Made by a program: the position numbers and the translations under genes. DNA of 15,760 nt, taken from NCBI GenBank assembly GCA_026125865.1, contig JAHCKI010000022.1, positions 1 through 15,760 of the forward strand. Direction: 5' to 3'. Shown one piece after another: positions 6,258-14,511 of the stretch. Source of the stretch: Rhodospirillales bacterium. GTDB lineage: Bacteria > Pseudomonadota > Alphaproteobacteria > Rhodospirillales > Defluviicoccaceae. Position 1 is the stretch's first letter. Every line of letters starts with the position of its first letter. The notes under the pieces are model-generated. The model searched no databases. It had not been told where the DNA came from and worked only from the letters and a program-made list of their open reading frames with translations.

Positions 6258-7889
6258 ATGTCGAAATTTCTTTCCGCCATTGCCCAACAGAAATGGCCGG
6301 CGGCGATCGCCCTGGCGGTGATCGCCATTGCCGTCCGGGCGACCCAGCTCGGCGATCCGGCGGTGCTCGACGAGCTATACCATGTTTTGGCCGCCGAAGG
6401 CTGGCTGGCGGAAGGCCGACCGCGCATTCTCGAGGGTACGTATGAGCGCGCCTATCTATACACGGTCATGGTGGCGCGGCTTTTCGAGCTGTTCGGGCAC
6501 AGCGTTGAGATGGTGCGGATGACGTCGGCCGTACTGGGCGGCGTCCTCGTGGTGCTGGTGTTCCTGTGGACCCGGTCTTTTGCAGGACCGTTGGCGGCCT
6601 GGATCGCCGCTTTGCTGTTGTGCTTCACGTCCGAAGCCGTTTCGGTGTCGCAGTTCGCGCGGTTCTACGCGCTTCACGGCGTTCTGTTCTGGTTGGGGGC
6701 GATCGGCGTCTATACCCTGTTCACCGACCGGGCGCTTTCCGCGCGCAACATCGCCATCGCCGTCGGTTCCGCGCTGTGCCTTGGCGTCAGCATTCACCTC
6801 CAGATCACCACATTGATCGGCCTGGTGGGGATCGGCACCTGGATCGGACTGACTGTCATCGTTCCCTGGATGTGGACACGGGTGCCGTCGCCGGTATTGC
6901 GGGGGTGCATCGTCGTCGGCTTCCTGGCGGTCACCGCGATGGGGTCCGCTCTCGTTGTGACCACCGGCATCGGCGATCAATTCTGGAACCTTTACCGATC
7001 GACCCCCGTATGGGCGTCCGACACCCGCGACGCTTTCTGGTTCTATCACGGCGAGCTGCTCAGGGACTTCCCGACGCTGTGGCCCCTGTTCCCGTTAGCC
7101 GTGCTCGTTGGAATGGCGTACAGGCCAAAGGAGTGCGGTTACGCCACCTGTCTCTTCACCGTGGCGTTTGTTTTACATTCATTCGGCGGCGTCAAGAACA
7201 ACAGGCTTCTTTATTACGCGATGCCGTTCCTGTTCGTGATCTGGGGGGTGGCACTGCAACAGGTTTTTGTCCAGCTCCGCCCGTTGTTGACGGACGTCAG
7301 GGAGCGGCTGACGGCGTTGCTGACACCGCGCGCTCCGAATCAGTCAATAGGCTGGATCCTCATCACGCTCGCCGTGCTGTTCGTGGTGTTGTCGAATACA
7401 GCGTTCGTCAAAACCATAGCGATCGTCGCCGATGTGTCCCTCCCGACGATGAGGGAACGGCCGCAATGGTCGGCGGCGAAGGCGCCGCTCCAGTCCTGGC
7501 TTGACAATGCCGCCGTCGTGGTGGCCGGCGAAGAGCTGTCGGCGCTTTACTATCTCGGTCGTGTCGACATTACGCTGAGCAAGAGCCGGCTATCCGAACT
7601 CAAGGAACCCGACGAATTCAGCCGCGACCACCGCACGGGATTGCCCGTCATCAGCAAACCCCAATCCATGGAGCGGATCATCGACTGCTTTCCCGACGGT
7701 CTCATCGTCACCGATGCGCTCCGTTGGCGAAATCCGGAGCAACTGGATCACGCCGTCGCCGACGTTATCGAACGCCGCACTCAGCCGATCGCCCTGCCCG
7801 GTGCAAAGGGCATTCGCGCCTTCTCCTGGAAACGCTCGGACCAACCCCCACCGACCGCCCACTGCACGGAACTGCCCGAAATCAAGTAG
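6258..7889 (+). CDS. Glycosyltransferase family 39-like membrane protein (ArnT/PMT type)
   Basis: This is a GT-C fold integral membrane glycosyltransferase of the ArnT/protein mannosyltransferase type, which uses polyprenyl-phosphate sugars as donor on the periplasmic side. It has 543 residues, with about 10-12 hydrophobic helices in residues 1-400 and a soluble C-terminal part of about 150 residues. The acidic motif DEL at 38-40 in the first loop matches the catalytic DE position of the family, and an AxxxxxPLxAWIAALLLCFTSE stretch follows. ATG at 6258 was preferred to the GTG at 6252 because GAGG (6249-6252) lies 5 nt before it. It lies 28 nt after the flippase and converges with the next gene (13-nt gap). 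Acceptor and sugar are unknown; it may glycosylate the lipid-linked repeat. Confidence 0.82.
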   Translation: MSKFLSAIAQQKWPAAIALAVIAIAVRATQLGDPAVLDELYHVLAAEGWLAEGRPRILEGTYERAYLYTVMVARLFELFGHSVEMVRMTSAVLGGVLVVLVFLWTRSFAGPLAAWIAALLLCFTSEAVSVSQFARFYALHGVLFWLGAIGVYTLFTDRALSARNIAIAVGSALCLGVSIHLQITTLIGLVGIGTWIGLTVIVPWMWTRVPSPVLRGCIVVGFLAVTAMGSALVVTTGIGDQFWNLYRSTPVWASDTRDAFWFYHGELLRDFPTLWPLFPLAVLVGMAYRPKECGYATCLFTVAFVLHSFGGVKNNRLLYYAMPFLFVIWGVALQQVFVQLRPLLTDVRERLTALLTPRAPNQSIGWILITLAVLFVVLSNTAFVKTIAIVADVSLPTMRERPQWSAAKAPLQSWLDNAAVVVAGEELSALYYLGRVDITLSKSRLSELKEPDEFSRDHRTGLPVISKPQSMERIIDCFPDGLIVTDALRWRNPEQLDHAVADVIERRTQPIALPGAKGIRAFSWKRSDQPPPTAHCTELPEIK

Positions 7890-7902
7890 ACGAACCGCCC
7901 GA

Positions 7903-9078
7903 TCAACCGGCACCACAATGCTCGCGGATGAAATCCTCCGTCGCCCGCCAGTACTCGGTCGTTCTCGTCCGATCCCAGTCGTTGGCGTACCAGTCCCACA
8001 TGATGGCGCCACTGACATCGGGGTGATCCAACAGGTACTCCAGTTGCGCGTGCCAATCCGAGTAAGGCACACTGGGGTTTGATTTCTTACCGCTTGGGGT
8101 ACGGTCGTAGTAGCGTCCCCAGATGAACGGCACCACCGGCTTCCCGTATTTTGCCGCTTCGGCGATATTCTCTTCCGCGTACCGCAACCAGTCGTCTATC
8201 GCTTCGACCTCCTTCTTGACGTAAAGCGAAGGGAAGATCACGTCGAGCATGTCGGCGAGTTCGCGATTCCGTTCATTGACCCGGCGCCATTTCTCCTTCC
8301 GCCTCGGCGATGCGTCGATCCAATGAAACCGGCGGGGAAGGATACGATAGAGGCCGATCTCGGTCTGCGGCAGTCCGCGGCGAAACAGCCCGATGGTTCG
8401 CCTGAACTTGTCCATGCTGATTTGCCGCTCGGCCTCGCTCACGCCCTCATCGACGCGCCAGTGTTCAATATCGAGCACCAGGATCGGTGGCGGGTTCCGC
8501 CTGTATTTGGGAATGCAGTTGCGCTCAACGTAACCGAGGTCGGGATCGACATGGGGGGGCGTGCCCTTTGGGTGGATGCATCCGGAGGTGCCGACCATCG
8601 GCATACGGGGAATAAAAGGCCCGACATCCCGACCATTGAGATTCATGATGTGAAACAGCCGGAAGATCTTGGTGACGTCGCCGCTCTTGCTGCGACACAA
8701 CAAGCCCCCGGTCATGGCGGTCGTGGCCGCACGGGTTTGTGTGTCGCTCCCCTGCCATGAACCGATACTCGGGGGTTGAGCAACACGACTTTGGGCCAGA
8801 CGCACATCGCCGCCGTCCCCGAGCGGAGCCCCGTCGCTTTCATCCGCATTGCCGCCGACCGAGGCGGCAACCGTCTCGTTCGGTACGGCGACAAGCTGAA
8901 TCGGGACGGCGACAAGCACCATGAACAGCAAGACGCCTACCCGTGCCGCGACCGTCGCCCCGGTACGACGACGAACCCGTTCGGATGGCCCCACGTCGGA
9001 TCCCCCCCCATCGTCAAGCGATCCGATACACCGGATCATTGGCTTCGTTACTCGAGCGAGCGTACGCTGAATATCCAA
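7903..9078 (-). CDS. Membrane-anchored putative TIM-barrel glycosidase with DxE motif
   Basis: I do not recognise a named family. The 391-residue protein has one hydrophobic segment (about 45-65) behind a basic stretch, so it is probably an N-in anchor with the rest periplasmic, then a low-complexity linker (70-125). The barrel-like domain carries ILVLDIEHWR (199-208), GLPQTEIGLY (235-244), FPSLY (282-286), YGKPVVPFIW (311-320) and GAIMWDWY (357-364). DxExWR resembles the catalytic D-x-E-x-W-R-P of GH56 hyaluronidases, and alternating strand/helix spacing fits a TIM barrel; glycosidase activity is inference. It is a paralogue of the next minus-strand gene upstream (9358-10602). TTG at 9078 follows AAGGA at 8-nt spacing; ATG at 9039 is the alternative start. 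A role in trimming the polymer is suggested only by context. Confidence 0.7.
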   Translation of the reverse strand: MDIQRTLARVTKPMIRCIGSLDDGGGSDVGPSERVRRRTGATVAARVGVLLFMVLVAVPIQLVAVPNETVAASVGGNADESDGAPLGDGGDVRLAQSRVAQPPSIGSWQGSDTQTRAATTAMTGGLLCRSKSGDVTKIFRLFHIMNLNGRDVGPFIPRMPMVGTSGCIHPKGTPPHVDPDLGYVERNCIPKYRRNPPPILVLDIEHWRVDEGVSEAERQISMDKFRRTIGLFRRGLPQTEIGLYRILPRRFHWIDASPRRKEKWRRVNERNRELADMLDVIFPSLYVKKEVEAIDDWLRYAEENIAEAAKYGKPVVPFIWGRYYDRTPSGKKSNPSVPYSDWHAQLEYLLDHPDVSGAIMWDWYANDWDRTRTTEYWRATEDFIREHCGAG

Positions 9079-9357
9079 GCGTGTGGTCCTTTCCGATGGG
9101 GCGCGGGGCGACGAGGCTCAATCGGCTCAATCGCTCGCCGTATGTCTTGTGACAATGGGGCCCGAAAGCTGTTCGCTCAAGGGTGCTTAAGGGTCTGTTT
9201 CGGAACAGACCCTAAGCAAAATGCGATCAAGCCTAGACACCTGATCGCATGGGATTGCTTTTGAATACAATGACGTAGAGTACAATCGTGCGATTAGGCT
9301 AATATACCCAATCGCACGTTGCTCTAGCCGGGTCTGTCTGGTCAATCGCCTGCTCGT
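9079..9357. other. Intergenic region between the two DxE genes, with inverted repeats
   Basis: No coding sequence is supported here. The stretch contains three separate inverted repeats (9184-9218, 9221-9250 and 9287-9318), described in the repeat entry. A clear sigma70 promoter for the downstream minus-strand gene was not found. Confidence 0.6.
9184..9318. repeat. Cluster of three inverted repeats
   Basis: Repeat 1: TGCTTAAGGGTCTGTT (9184-9199), TCGG loop, AACAGACCCTAAGCA (9204-9218), a 15-bp stem with one bulged base. Repeat 2: ATGCGATCA (9221-9229) and TGATCGCAT (9242-9250), perfect. Repeat 3: CGTGCGATT (9287-9295) and AATCGCACG (9310-9318), perfect. Repeats 2 and 3 share the half-site core GCGAT. 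None is followed by a T tract on either strand, so simple terminators are unlikely. Operators or mRNA processing structures are possible. Confidence 0.7.
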
Positions 9358-10602
9358 TTAGCTCCAAACATCAAACGCGACATAGTCGACCCGCGACCAT
9401 TCTTGACCGCTGCGCACGCTTTGAAGCTCGATCTCATCGCCGGTCTGGAGGTCGTAATGGCCGAGATCCTTCTCGAAGAAATTACTCGGATGTGGCTGGG
9501 CTTTACCGTTGTTGTTGTTGTCGTACACGACCGTTTTGATGAGCTTGTTGTTTATAAAGACGTCAACACTGGAGACGCCTTTTTTTGCGTTTTGGTCCCA
9601 GCCCGCCAACGTAATGGTGTATTTACCGCTGTCTCCGGTGAACGTACCTTCGGCCGTTCCCAATTTAGCCTTGTAGATCGCGATGTTCGCCCCACCGGAA
9701 GCGAAAGCAGAAAATTTAGTCTCGACCCTGTATCCGCCTCCAAGCTTCATGTCCTCAGCTTCCATCACGATGTCGTGCGCATTCGTTGGGTCTGGGTCTG
9801 GGTCTGGGTCCGGGACTGGGTCTGGGTCCGGGGGATCGGTTATGGTTTTTAATGCTTTCCCGCCGATGAATTTGGCAGTCACATGCCACCAAGGGTCGCT
9901 CGTGTCGAAGGTGAATTTCGTGCTGCCAGTTCCGGAGCGGCCGTAAAGCACGACACCATCCGCATATTTCTGAACCGTTTTTAATTGGGTTTCCCAAAAG
10001 TCCGGTTCAATGAAGTCATACGTTTTTGACCCCATGCCTTCGGCGTATTGTGGCCAAAGAAACGGAATTACCGGCTTTCCATACTGTTTCGCCTCTTGGA
10101 TGTTCGCTACCGCATATTTCACCCAGTCTTGCTGGTTGTCTGTAAAGGTATAGAGCGACGGCATCGAATAATCGGAATACTTCAAGATCGGCGCCACCGC
10201 ATCGTTTTTCGCTTCCCATTTGTCGGTATCGATCCATGGTGTTGGGTTGCGAACCGGCGCGATGCTGTACAGCCCTATCTTGGTCTTCGGAAGACCATCT
10301 TGAAAAGCCTTCAAAATTGCCTGGTAGTTTGTTATGGCATCATCGACATTATTGCCTGGCGCAAAGGGCCGGTTTCCCTCGACATCGACATACATGAATT
10401 TCGGTGTGTTCGTTTTCAGACTTGGAATAATCGTGTCCTTTATATATGGCACGATCACGTTTTTGATATATGTTGGGTCGGTAGATTCGTAACCATCTTT
10501 CCAGATAGCCTTACCAACCGCTTTAATCTCCTTCATTCCAAGCGTGCTGGAAGCCGGCTTATTCGCGTAAAATAGGCTGTCGTAAACTCTAAATTTAGCC
10601 AT
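9358..10602 (-). CDS. Putative TIM-barrel glycosidase with C-terminal carbohydrate-binding domain
   Basis: I do not recognise a named family. The 414-residue protein has an N-terminal barrel-like domain (about 1-250) with FMYVDVEGNRP (69-79), GLPKTKIGLY (103-112), WID (123-125), MPSLY (147-151), YGKPVIPFLW (174-183) and DGVVLYG (215-221). These line up in order with motifs of the downstream paralogue. The DxExxRP motif recalls GH56 catalytic acids. A Pro/Asp linker (255-273) joins a jelly-roll domain (278-414) that starts VMEAEDMKLGGGYRVE and ends RVDYVAFDVW, like CBM6/35/36-type modules. ATG at 10602 is fixed by a perfect Shine-Dalgarno. No signal peptide or membrane segment is present, odd for a protein with such a linker and binding module. 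G+C is lower than neighbours (28 of 60 in 9661-9720). Substrate is unknown. Confidence 0.72.
   Translation of the reverse strand: MAKFRVYDSLFYANKPASSTLGMKEIKAVGKAIWKDGYESTDPTYIKNVIVPYIKDTIIPSLKTNTPKFMYVDVEGNRPFAPGNNVDDAITNYQAILKAFQDGLPKTKIGLYSIAPVRNPTPWIDTDKWEAKNDAVAPILKYSDYSMPSLYTFTDNQQDWVKYAVANIQEAKQYGKPVIPFLWPQYAEGMGSKTYDFIEPDFWETQLKTVQKYADGVVLYGRSGTGSTKFTFDTSDPWWHVTAKFIGGKALKTITDPPDPDPVPDPDPDPDPTNAHDIVMEAEDMKLGGGYRVETKFSAFASGGANIAIYKAKLGTAEGTFTGDSGKYTITLAGWDQNAKKGVSSVDVFINNKLIKTVVYDNNNNGKAQPHPSNFFEKDLGHYDLQTGDEIELQSVRSGQEWSRVDYVAFDVWS
9788..9835 (-). repeat. In-frame hexanucleotide repeat encoding the Asp-Pro linker
   Basis: Eight consecutive 6-bp units based on GGGTCT (plus strand) with single-base variants (GGGTCC, GGGACT) encode the alternating Asp-Pro run of the linker of the gene at 9358-10602. 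As each unit is two codons, gain or loss of units keeps the frame and only changes linker length. Confidence 0.85.
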
Positions 10603-10610
10603 ACTTGTTC

Positions 10611-10620
10611 CCCTCCTTTA
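10611..10620 (-). promoter_or_regulatory. Strong ribosome binding site
   Basis: TAAAGGAGGG on the minus strand, with AAGGAGG 9 nt before the ATG at 10602. It is the best Shine-Dalgarno in the polysaccharide block and fixes the start of the leaderless carbohydrate-binding protein. Confidence 0.85.
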
Positions 10621-11143
10621 CTGACGTGCTTCTTCGACACCACCAACAAGGTCCACGGTGTCGTGGTTCTTCGCCTATTAACCCCATAGGTGGTTTCTAC
10701 TGCTAAACGTCTCCCGACGGTACGGCGTTCGGCCGAATCGTTGATCCCTATCGCGAGAAACGTATCTCTTCTTTCGACATCCTCGAGCGCAACACCAACG
10801 CACGTGCCACATGCTACAGTGCGCTGTCAATCCAAAGATGTCCTCAATCGCCGCGCCAAAACGCAAAGCGACAACCGAAGGCTTTTCAATCTGCAGTATG
10901 CACGCTATTTGGTCACGCTCAAACACGAACAAAGAGCGCTACTGCGCACTATGCAGTGGCGGTTCTATATGGCGAAAATATGGTGAATGGTTCCCTCGGC
11001 AAGACCTTTTGGAAGCGACACCAATCGAGACGCGAAAACCGCCCTGTCATTTGCCGGACCGCCGAGGCTTCATCGGCCGGATCACACGATTTCCGGGTCC
11101 ACACGCTGAATTCCTGCTCTAGTCGCCAAGCATTCGCGCGCCC

Positions 11144-11177
11144 GTCAGGCTTCATAGGAGGTCAGGCTTCATGGGAT
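11144..11177. repeat. Tandem duplication of a 17-bp unit
   Basis: GTCAGGCTTCATAGGAG (11144-11160) is followed directly by GTCAGGCTTCATGGGAT (11161-11177); 15 of 17 positions agree. This could be a slippage duplication or a pair of adjacent protein binding sites. Confidence 0.75.
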
Positions 11178-11303
11178 GATGTGTTGACTTTATCATCGGG
11201 AAAACCTTGCGGGTGCCCACCAAAGCAAATTCCACTTCCGACGTCGAGGAGGCGCTTTTGTTCGAGATACCCTTAAGCTATTTTGGACACGGGTGAAGAA
11301 ATA

Positions 11304-11342
11304 CCAACTCGAACACCGTCGTTCCGCTTCTCGTCGAGTTGG
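11304..11342. repeat. Perfect 9-bp inverted repeat
   Basis: CCAACTCGA (11304-11312) and TCGAGTTGG (11334-11342) are exact inverted copies separated by 21 bp, about 110 bp before the glycosyltransferase start. It has no T tract. It could be an operator or an mRNA leader hairpin. Confidence 0.5.
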
Positions 11343-11449
11343 CGATCTCAACGGATTTCAAGGGGCTTCGGCGATCGTTGGATGTCTCAACATGCCCGAG
11401 GAATAGTCGACTGGCATGGGAACTCAACCTTTTCAGGGGTCGGTGATAC

Positions 11450-12583
11450 GTGGCTGTGACTGACGTGCAAAAGACTACCGAGCATGAGACTCACGCGCAT
11501 AAGACCGCCGCCAAGACGCCCAAACTGCGTGTGTTGTTGTATGGCCCCTTGCCGCCCCCATTTGGGGGCGCCACCGTCAGCTTCTTTCACCTGATCGAAC
11601 AGCTCAAAACGAAAGCCGAACTCTCGTTGGTCGTGATCGATCGTCGTCCGTTTCGGCGTGCGCCGCACCGGGCTCTATACGCCACCTTGCGGCAAGTCCT
11701 CGAAGTCGCCCGCTTGTCTCGTACCGTCGACGTCATCAGCTTTCACTGCAGTACGCCGGCTCTAAGTTTCATGGGCGTGGCGATCGCCGCCATCGGCCGT
11801 TTCAGTCGCACACCCGTGATTTTCAGGACCTTTGGCGGAACCCACTATAGCGAGGTGTTGGGCCCGCTATTGGCACGCTTTGCTCGATGGGCACTTCGGC
11901 ACAGCGACATCTACCTCGCTCAAACCAAAAGCCTGGTCGATCGAATGCGGGCCGAGGGTCTAACCCAAACACGTTGGTTCCCCACGAGCCGTCCACTGAC
12001 CGCGGTTCCCGCCGCTGGCGATGAAGAAGATGATGATGGCGAGCCCCGGCCCTGCCGTCGTTTCGTGTTTGTGGGACACGTGCGCACGGAGAAAGGCATT
12101 CGTGAACTGATCGAGGCGGGGGAGCGCTTTCGCGGTACCGACGTCGAGATCACCGTCGTGGGACCGCTGGGTTTCGACCTAACGCAATCCGTGTTCGAGA
12201 CATGCTCGGTGGTTCGTTACGGCGGCACTGCCGCCCCGGAGGACGTGCCGAAAATCCTTGCGGAGCAGGATTGCCTGGTGCTGCCGAGCTATAAGGAGGG
12301 CTACGCCGGAGCCCTGGTCGAAGCATTCGCTGCGGGTCTGCCTGCCGTTTGTAGTGATCTCCCCTCCTTGCGCGAAATCGTCGACGAAAGTTGCGGACTT
12401 ATGGTCCCGCCGCGGGGCAGCGAGGCTTTGCATGCCGCCATGGCCAGTCTCGTGGAGGACCCGGATCTCTTCCGCAAACTTCGGGAAGGCGCGGCGGTCA
12501 AACGCCTGCAATTCGATGCTGCGGCCTGGGCCGATACCTTCACCGACTATTGCCGCGAGGTCGCAACGTCGCCCAAGCTCTGA
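11450..12583 (+). CDS. Glycosyltransferase family 4 (GT-B fold)
   Basis: This is a cytosolic or peripheral glycosyltransferase of family GT4 that would transfer a sugar from a nucleotide donor to the growing lipid-linked oligosaccharide. It has 377 residues. The N-terminal Rossmann domain opens with LRVLLYGPLPPPFGGATVSF (about 26-45), where the GG loop binds the acceptor side. The C-terminal domain begins near FVFVGHVRTEKGI (205-217), with the basic RxxK typical of phosphate binding. The family E-x7-E motif is EGYAGALVE (283-291), followed by GLPAVCSD (296-303). An acidic insert (190-200, DEEDDD) links the domains. Start GTG at 11450 has AGGGG (11435-11439) 10 nt upstream; the first 24 residues are polar and could be extra. 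It is a single gene here, converging with asnB 19 nt later. Sugar specificity is unknown. Confidence 0.9.
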   Translation: MAVTDVQKTTEHETHAHKTAAKTPKLRVLLYGPLPPPFGGATVSFFHLIEQLKTKAELSLVVIDRRPFRRAPHRALYATLRQVLEVARLSRTVDVISFHCSTPALSFMGVAIAAIGRFSRTPVIFRTFGGTHYSEVLGPLLARFARWALRHSDIYLAQTKSLVDRMRAEGLTQTRWFPTSRPLTAVPAAGDEEDDDGEPRPCRRFVFVGHVRTEKGIRELIEAGERFRGTDVEITVVGPLGFDLTQSVFETCSVVRYGGTAAPEDVPKILAEQDCLVLPSYKEGYAGALVEAFAAGLPAVCSDLPSLREIVDESCGLMVPPRGSEALHAAMASLVEDPDLFRKLREGAAVKRLQFDAAAWADTFTDYCREVATSPKL

Positions 12584-12602
12584 GTAGGAGAGGTTTACGC
12601 CG

Positions 12603-14468
12603 TCATAGATAGTGGGCGCGCCACAAGCACAGATTGAGCAAGTGATACAACAGAAAGCCGTTGTCGCGTGCGCCGCTGACGTGTTGATCGATACATGTCG
12701 TCAACTTTGGTTGGTCGAACCACTGGTCCGCATTGCTGGACGGATCAAGGAGAACGGATTTCATGTAGTCGGCCAGCGTCGTGCGTAGCCAGTGTTGGAA
12801 AGGCACGCCGAATCCTTTCTTGGGGCCGCTGCGGATCGTCTCCGGTATCACCCCCGTCAAGGCCTGTCGCAACAGCCTCTTGGTTTCGCTGCCGCTTACC
12901 TTATAGGAAGATGGAAGCCCCATGACGAACCCGGCCAGATCGTCGTCCAGCATCGGTACGCGAACTTCGATACTGTTGGCCATCGTCGGTTTGTCCACCT
13001 TTTCCAGGAACACATCGGGAAGAATGATGGACGCGTCCGTGTACAGCATCCGCTGTACCGGATCCAGGTGGCGAAAGCGGCGATCCATGTCGCGATACCG
13101 CTCGAACGGGTCCGTCCCCAGCAACCATTGCCGCATCTCCGACGATAGAACTCGCTCGGGCGGCATGTCGTCATACTCGGGCGACATGAGCCTCGCCATG
13201 CGCGAGGACGCATCGGGATGGCTTACCGCTTCGATCGTGCGGATGGCGCGATGCAGGGTACCTTGCTGCGGCAGCATGGATCGAACCAAGGACACGAGCG
13301 GCCGTAAGGCGCGATACAGACCCACGTGGGATAGGCGCGCGTATCGCTTGTAGCCGGCAAAGATCTCGTCACCGCCGTCCCCTTGCAGGATGACCTTGAC
13401 GTCCCCGCGAAGCTGCTCGCACAGTAGGTACAGTGGAATGTTCGCCGCGTCGCCGAACGGCGCATCGTGGCAGCGAACAAGGCGTTCCAGCAGCGCCGGC
13501 ACATCGGGCGCCGAGACGTGAAGCTCGTGATGGTCCGATCCGATGGTATCCGCCACCACACGCGCGTTCGGCAACTCGTTGACACCACCCTCGAAATCGA
13601 AGCCGGCCGAATAGGTCATCAAGCGCCCGTCGTAGTGTCGGGCCGCGAACGAGGCGACGGCCGAGGAATCGAGCCCGCCGCTCAAGAACACGCCGACCGG
13701 CACATCACTGATGAGTTGGCGCCGTACCGCGGCCTCCAACAGGTCGCGGGCACGTACAACCGCGTCCTCGTAAGCCATAGGGTTCGGGTCCGGGTCCTCG
13801 AATTGGGCGTAAGCGCGGATGTCGACCGCCGTTCCATTCACGCGCAAGAGATGGCTCGGAAGCAACTTCTTAACGCCCTCAAAACAGGTGCGCTCGCCCA
13901 ACCCCGTCCCGTAGTGGAGGTATTCATGGAAGGCCTGTCGATCGGCGCCGCTGGGTACCCGCTCCGATGCCAACAGGGCCTTGATCTCGGAACCGAACAC
14001 GATACGGTCCCGATCCCGATAATAGTAAAGAGGCTTGATGCCGAACCGGTCGCGGACAAGCAGAAAGGTCTCCGACCGTCGGTCCCACAGCGCAATCGCA
14101 AACATACCGTTGAACCGGGCGAACGCCGCCTCGCCCCAAGCGATATAGGCTTGCAGCGCCACCTCGGTATCCGAGCGTCCGTGAAAGCGAGTCCCCGCTG
14201 CTTCGAGGTCGTCACGAAGTTCGAGAAAATTGTAGATCTCGCCGTTGAAACAGATCACGACGTTGCCGTCGTCGGAAATCATCGGCTGGTGTCCGGCCGC
14301 GGTCAGATCGATGATGCTGAGACGGGTATGGCCGACGCCCACATGCCGATCGGTGTACACGCCCATGTCGTCGGGACCACGATGGCTCAGGGTCGCCGCC
14401 ATTGCCGACACCCGATCCGGCTCGGCCGGCCGGCCACTTAACTCGATGAAACCGCAGATGCCACACAT
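12603..14468 (-). CDS. asnB: Asparagine synthetase B-type glutamine amidotransferase
   Basis: This is a glutamine-hydrolysing amidotransferase that activates a carboxylate with ATP and amidates it, classically aspartate to asparagine. From ATG at 14468 it has 621 residues. Cys2 of MCGICGF is the class II glutaminase nucleophile, which forces this start although the frame is open further upstream and no strong Shine-Dalgarno is seen. The glutaminase domain has SHRGPDD (28-34), FNGEIYN (74-80) and GRSDTE (97-102). The synthetase domain has the PP-loop SGGLDSS (263-269) and GDGGDEIFAGY (363-373). Both active sites look intact. It lies 43 nt behind a glycosyltransferase on the same strand, within a polysaccharide cluster. 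There, AsnB homologues often amidate uronic acids or amino-acid substituents, so a surface-polymer role is as likely as asparagine supply. Confidence 0.92.
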   Translation of the reverse strand: MCGICGFIELSGRPAEPDRVSAMAATLSHRGPDDMGVYTDRHVGVGHTRLSIIDLTAAGHQPMISDDGNVVICFNGEIYNFLELRDDLEAAGTRFHGRSDTEVALQAYIAWGEAAFARFNGMFAIALWDRRSETFLLVRDRFGIKPLYYYRDRDRIVFGSEIKALLASERVPSGADRQAFHEYLHYGTGLGERTCFEGVKKLLPSHLLRVNGTAVDIRAYAQFEDPDPNPMAYEDAVVRARDLLEAAVRRQLISDVPVGVFLSGGLDSSAVASFAARHYDGRLMTYSAGFDFEGGVNELPNARVVADTIGSDHHELHVSAPDVPALLERLVRCHDAPFGDAANIPLYLLCEQLRGDVKVILQGDGGDEIFAGYKRYARLSHVGLYRALRPLVSLVRSMLPQQGTLHRAIRTIEAVSHPDASSRMARLMSPEYDDMPPERVLSSEMRQWLLGTDPFERYRDMDRRFRHLDPVQRMLYTDASIILPDVFLEKVDKPTMANSIEVRVPMLDDDLAGFVMGLPSSYKVSGSETKRLLRQALTGVIPETIRSGPKKGFGVPFQHWLRTTLADYMKSVLLDPSSNADQWFDQPKLTTCIDQHVSGARDNGFLLYHLLNLCLWRAHYL

Positions 14469-14511
14469 CAGTTCATTAACCCGATTTCCGTTGGTGCAGC
14501 ACCCGTTTCCC

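Larger units (their letters stand above)
10621..11449. other. 829-bp region without a recognisable gene
   Basis: Short open frames exist on both strands (for example 10690-10986 plus and 10678-10932 minus), but their products match no family I know, lack good ribosome binding sites and look compositionally random. The stretch must hold the promoter of the minus-strand gene starting at 10602 and that of the plus-strand glycosyltransferase at 11450, but no convincing -35/-10 pair was found. A CCACG/CGTGG hairpin (10653-10666), a 17-bp tandem repeat and a 9-bp inverted repeat are present. It may be decayed coding sequence; no transposase remnant was identified. Confidence 0.5.

Noticed and set aside
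9184..9218. Hairpin as intrinsic terminator
   Set aside because: The stem is long, but neither strand shows a T run after it.
10690..10986. 98-codon plus-strand frame in the gene-poor region
   Set aside because: It starts at GTG without Shine-Dalgarno and the product has no recognisable features; the opposite strand has a similar frame, so neither is supported.
13467..14441. 324-codon plus-strand frame
   Set aside because: It is antisense to the intact asnB and has no recognisable domain; high G+C suppresses stop codons.
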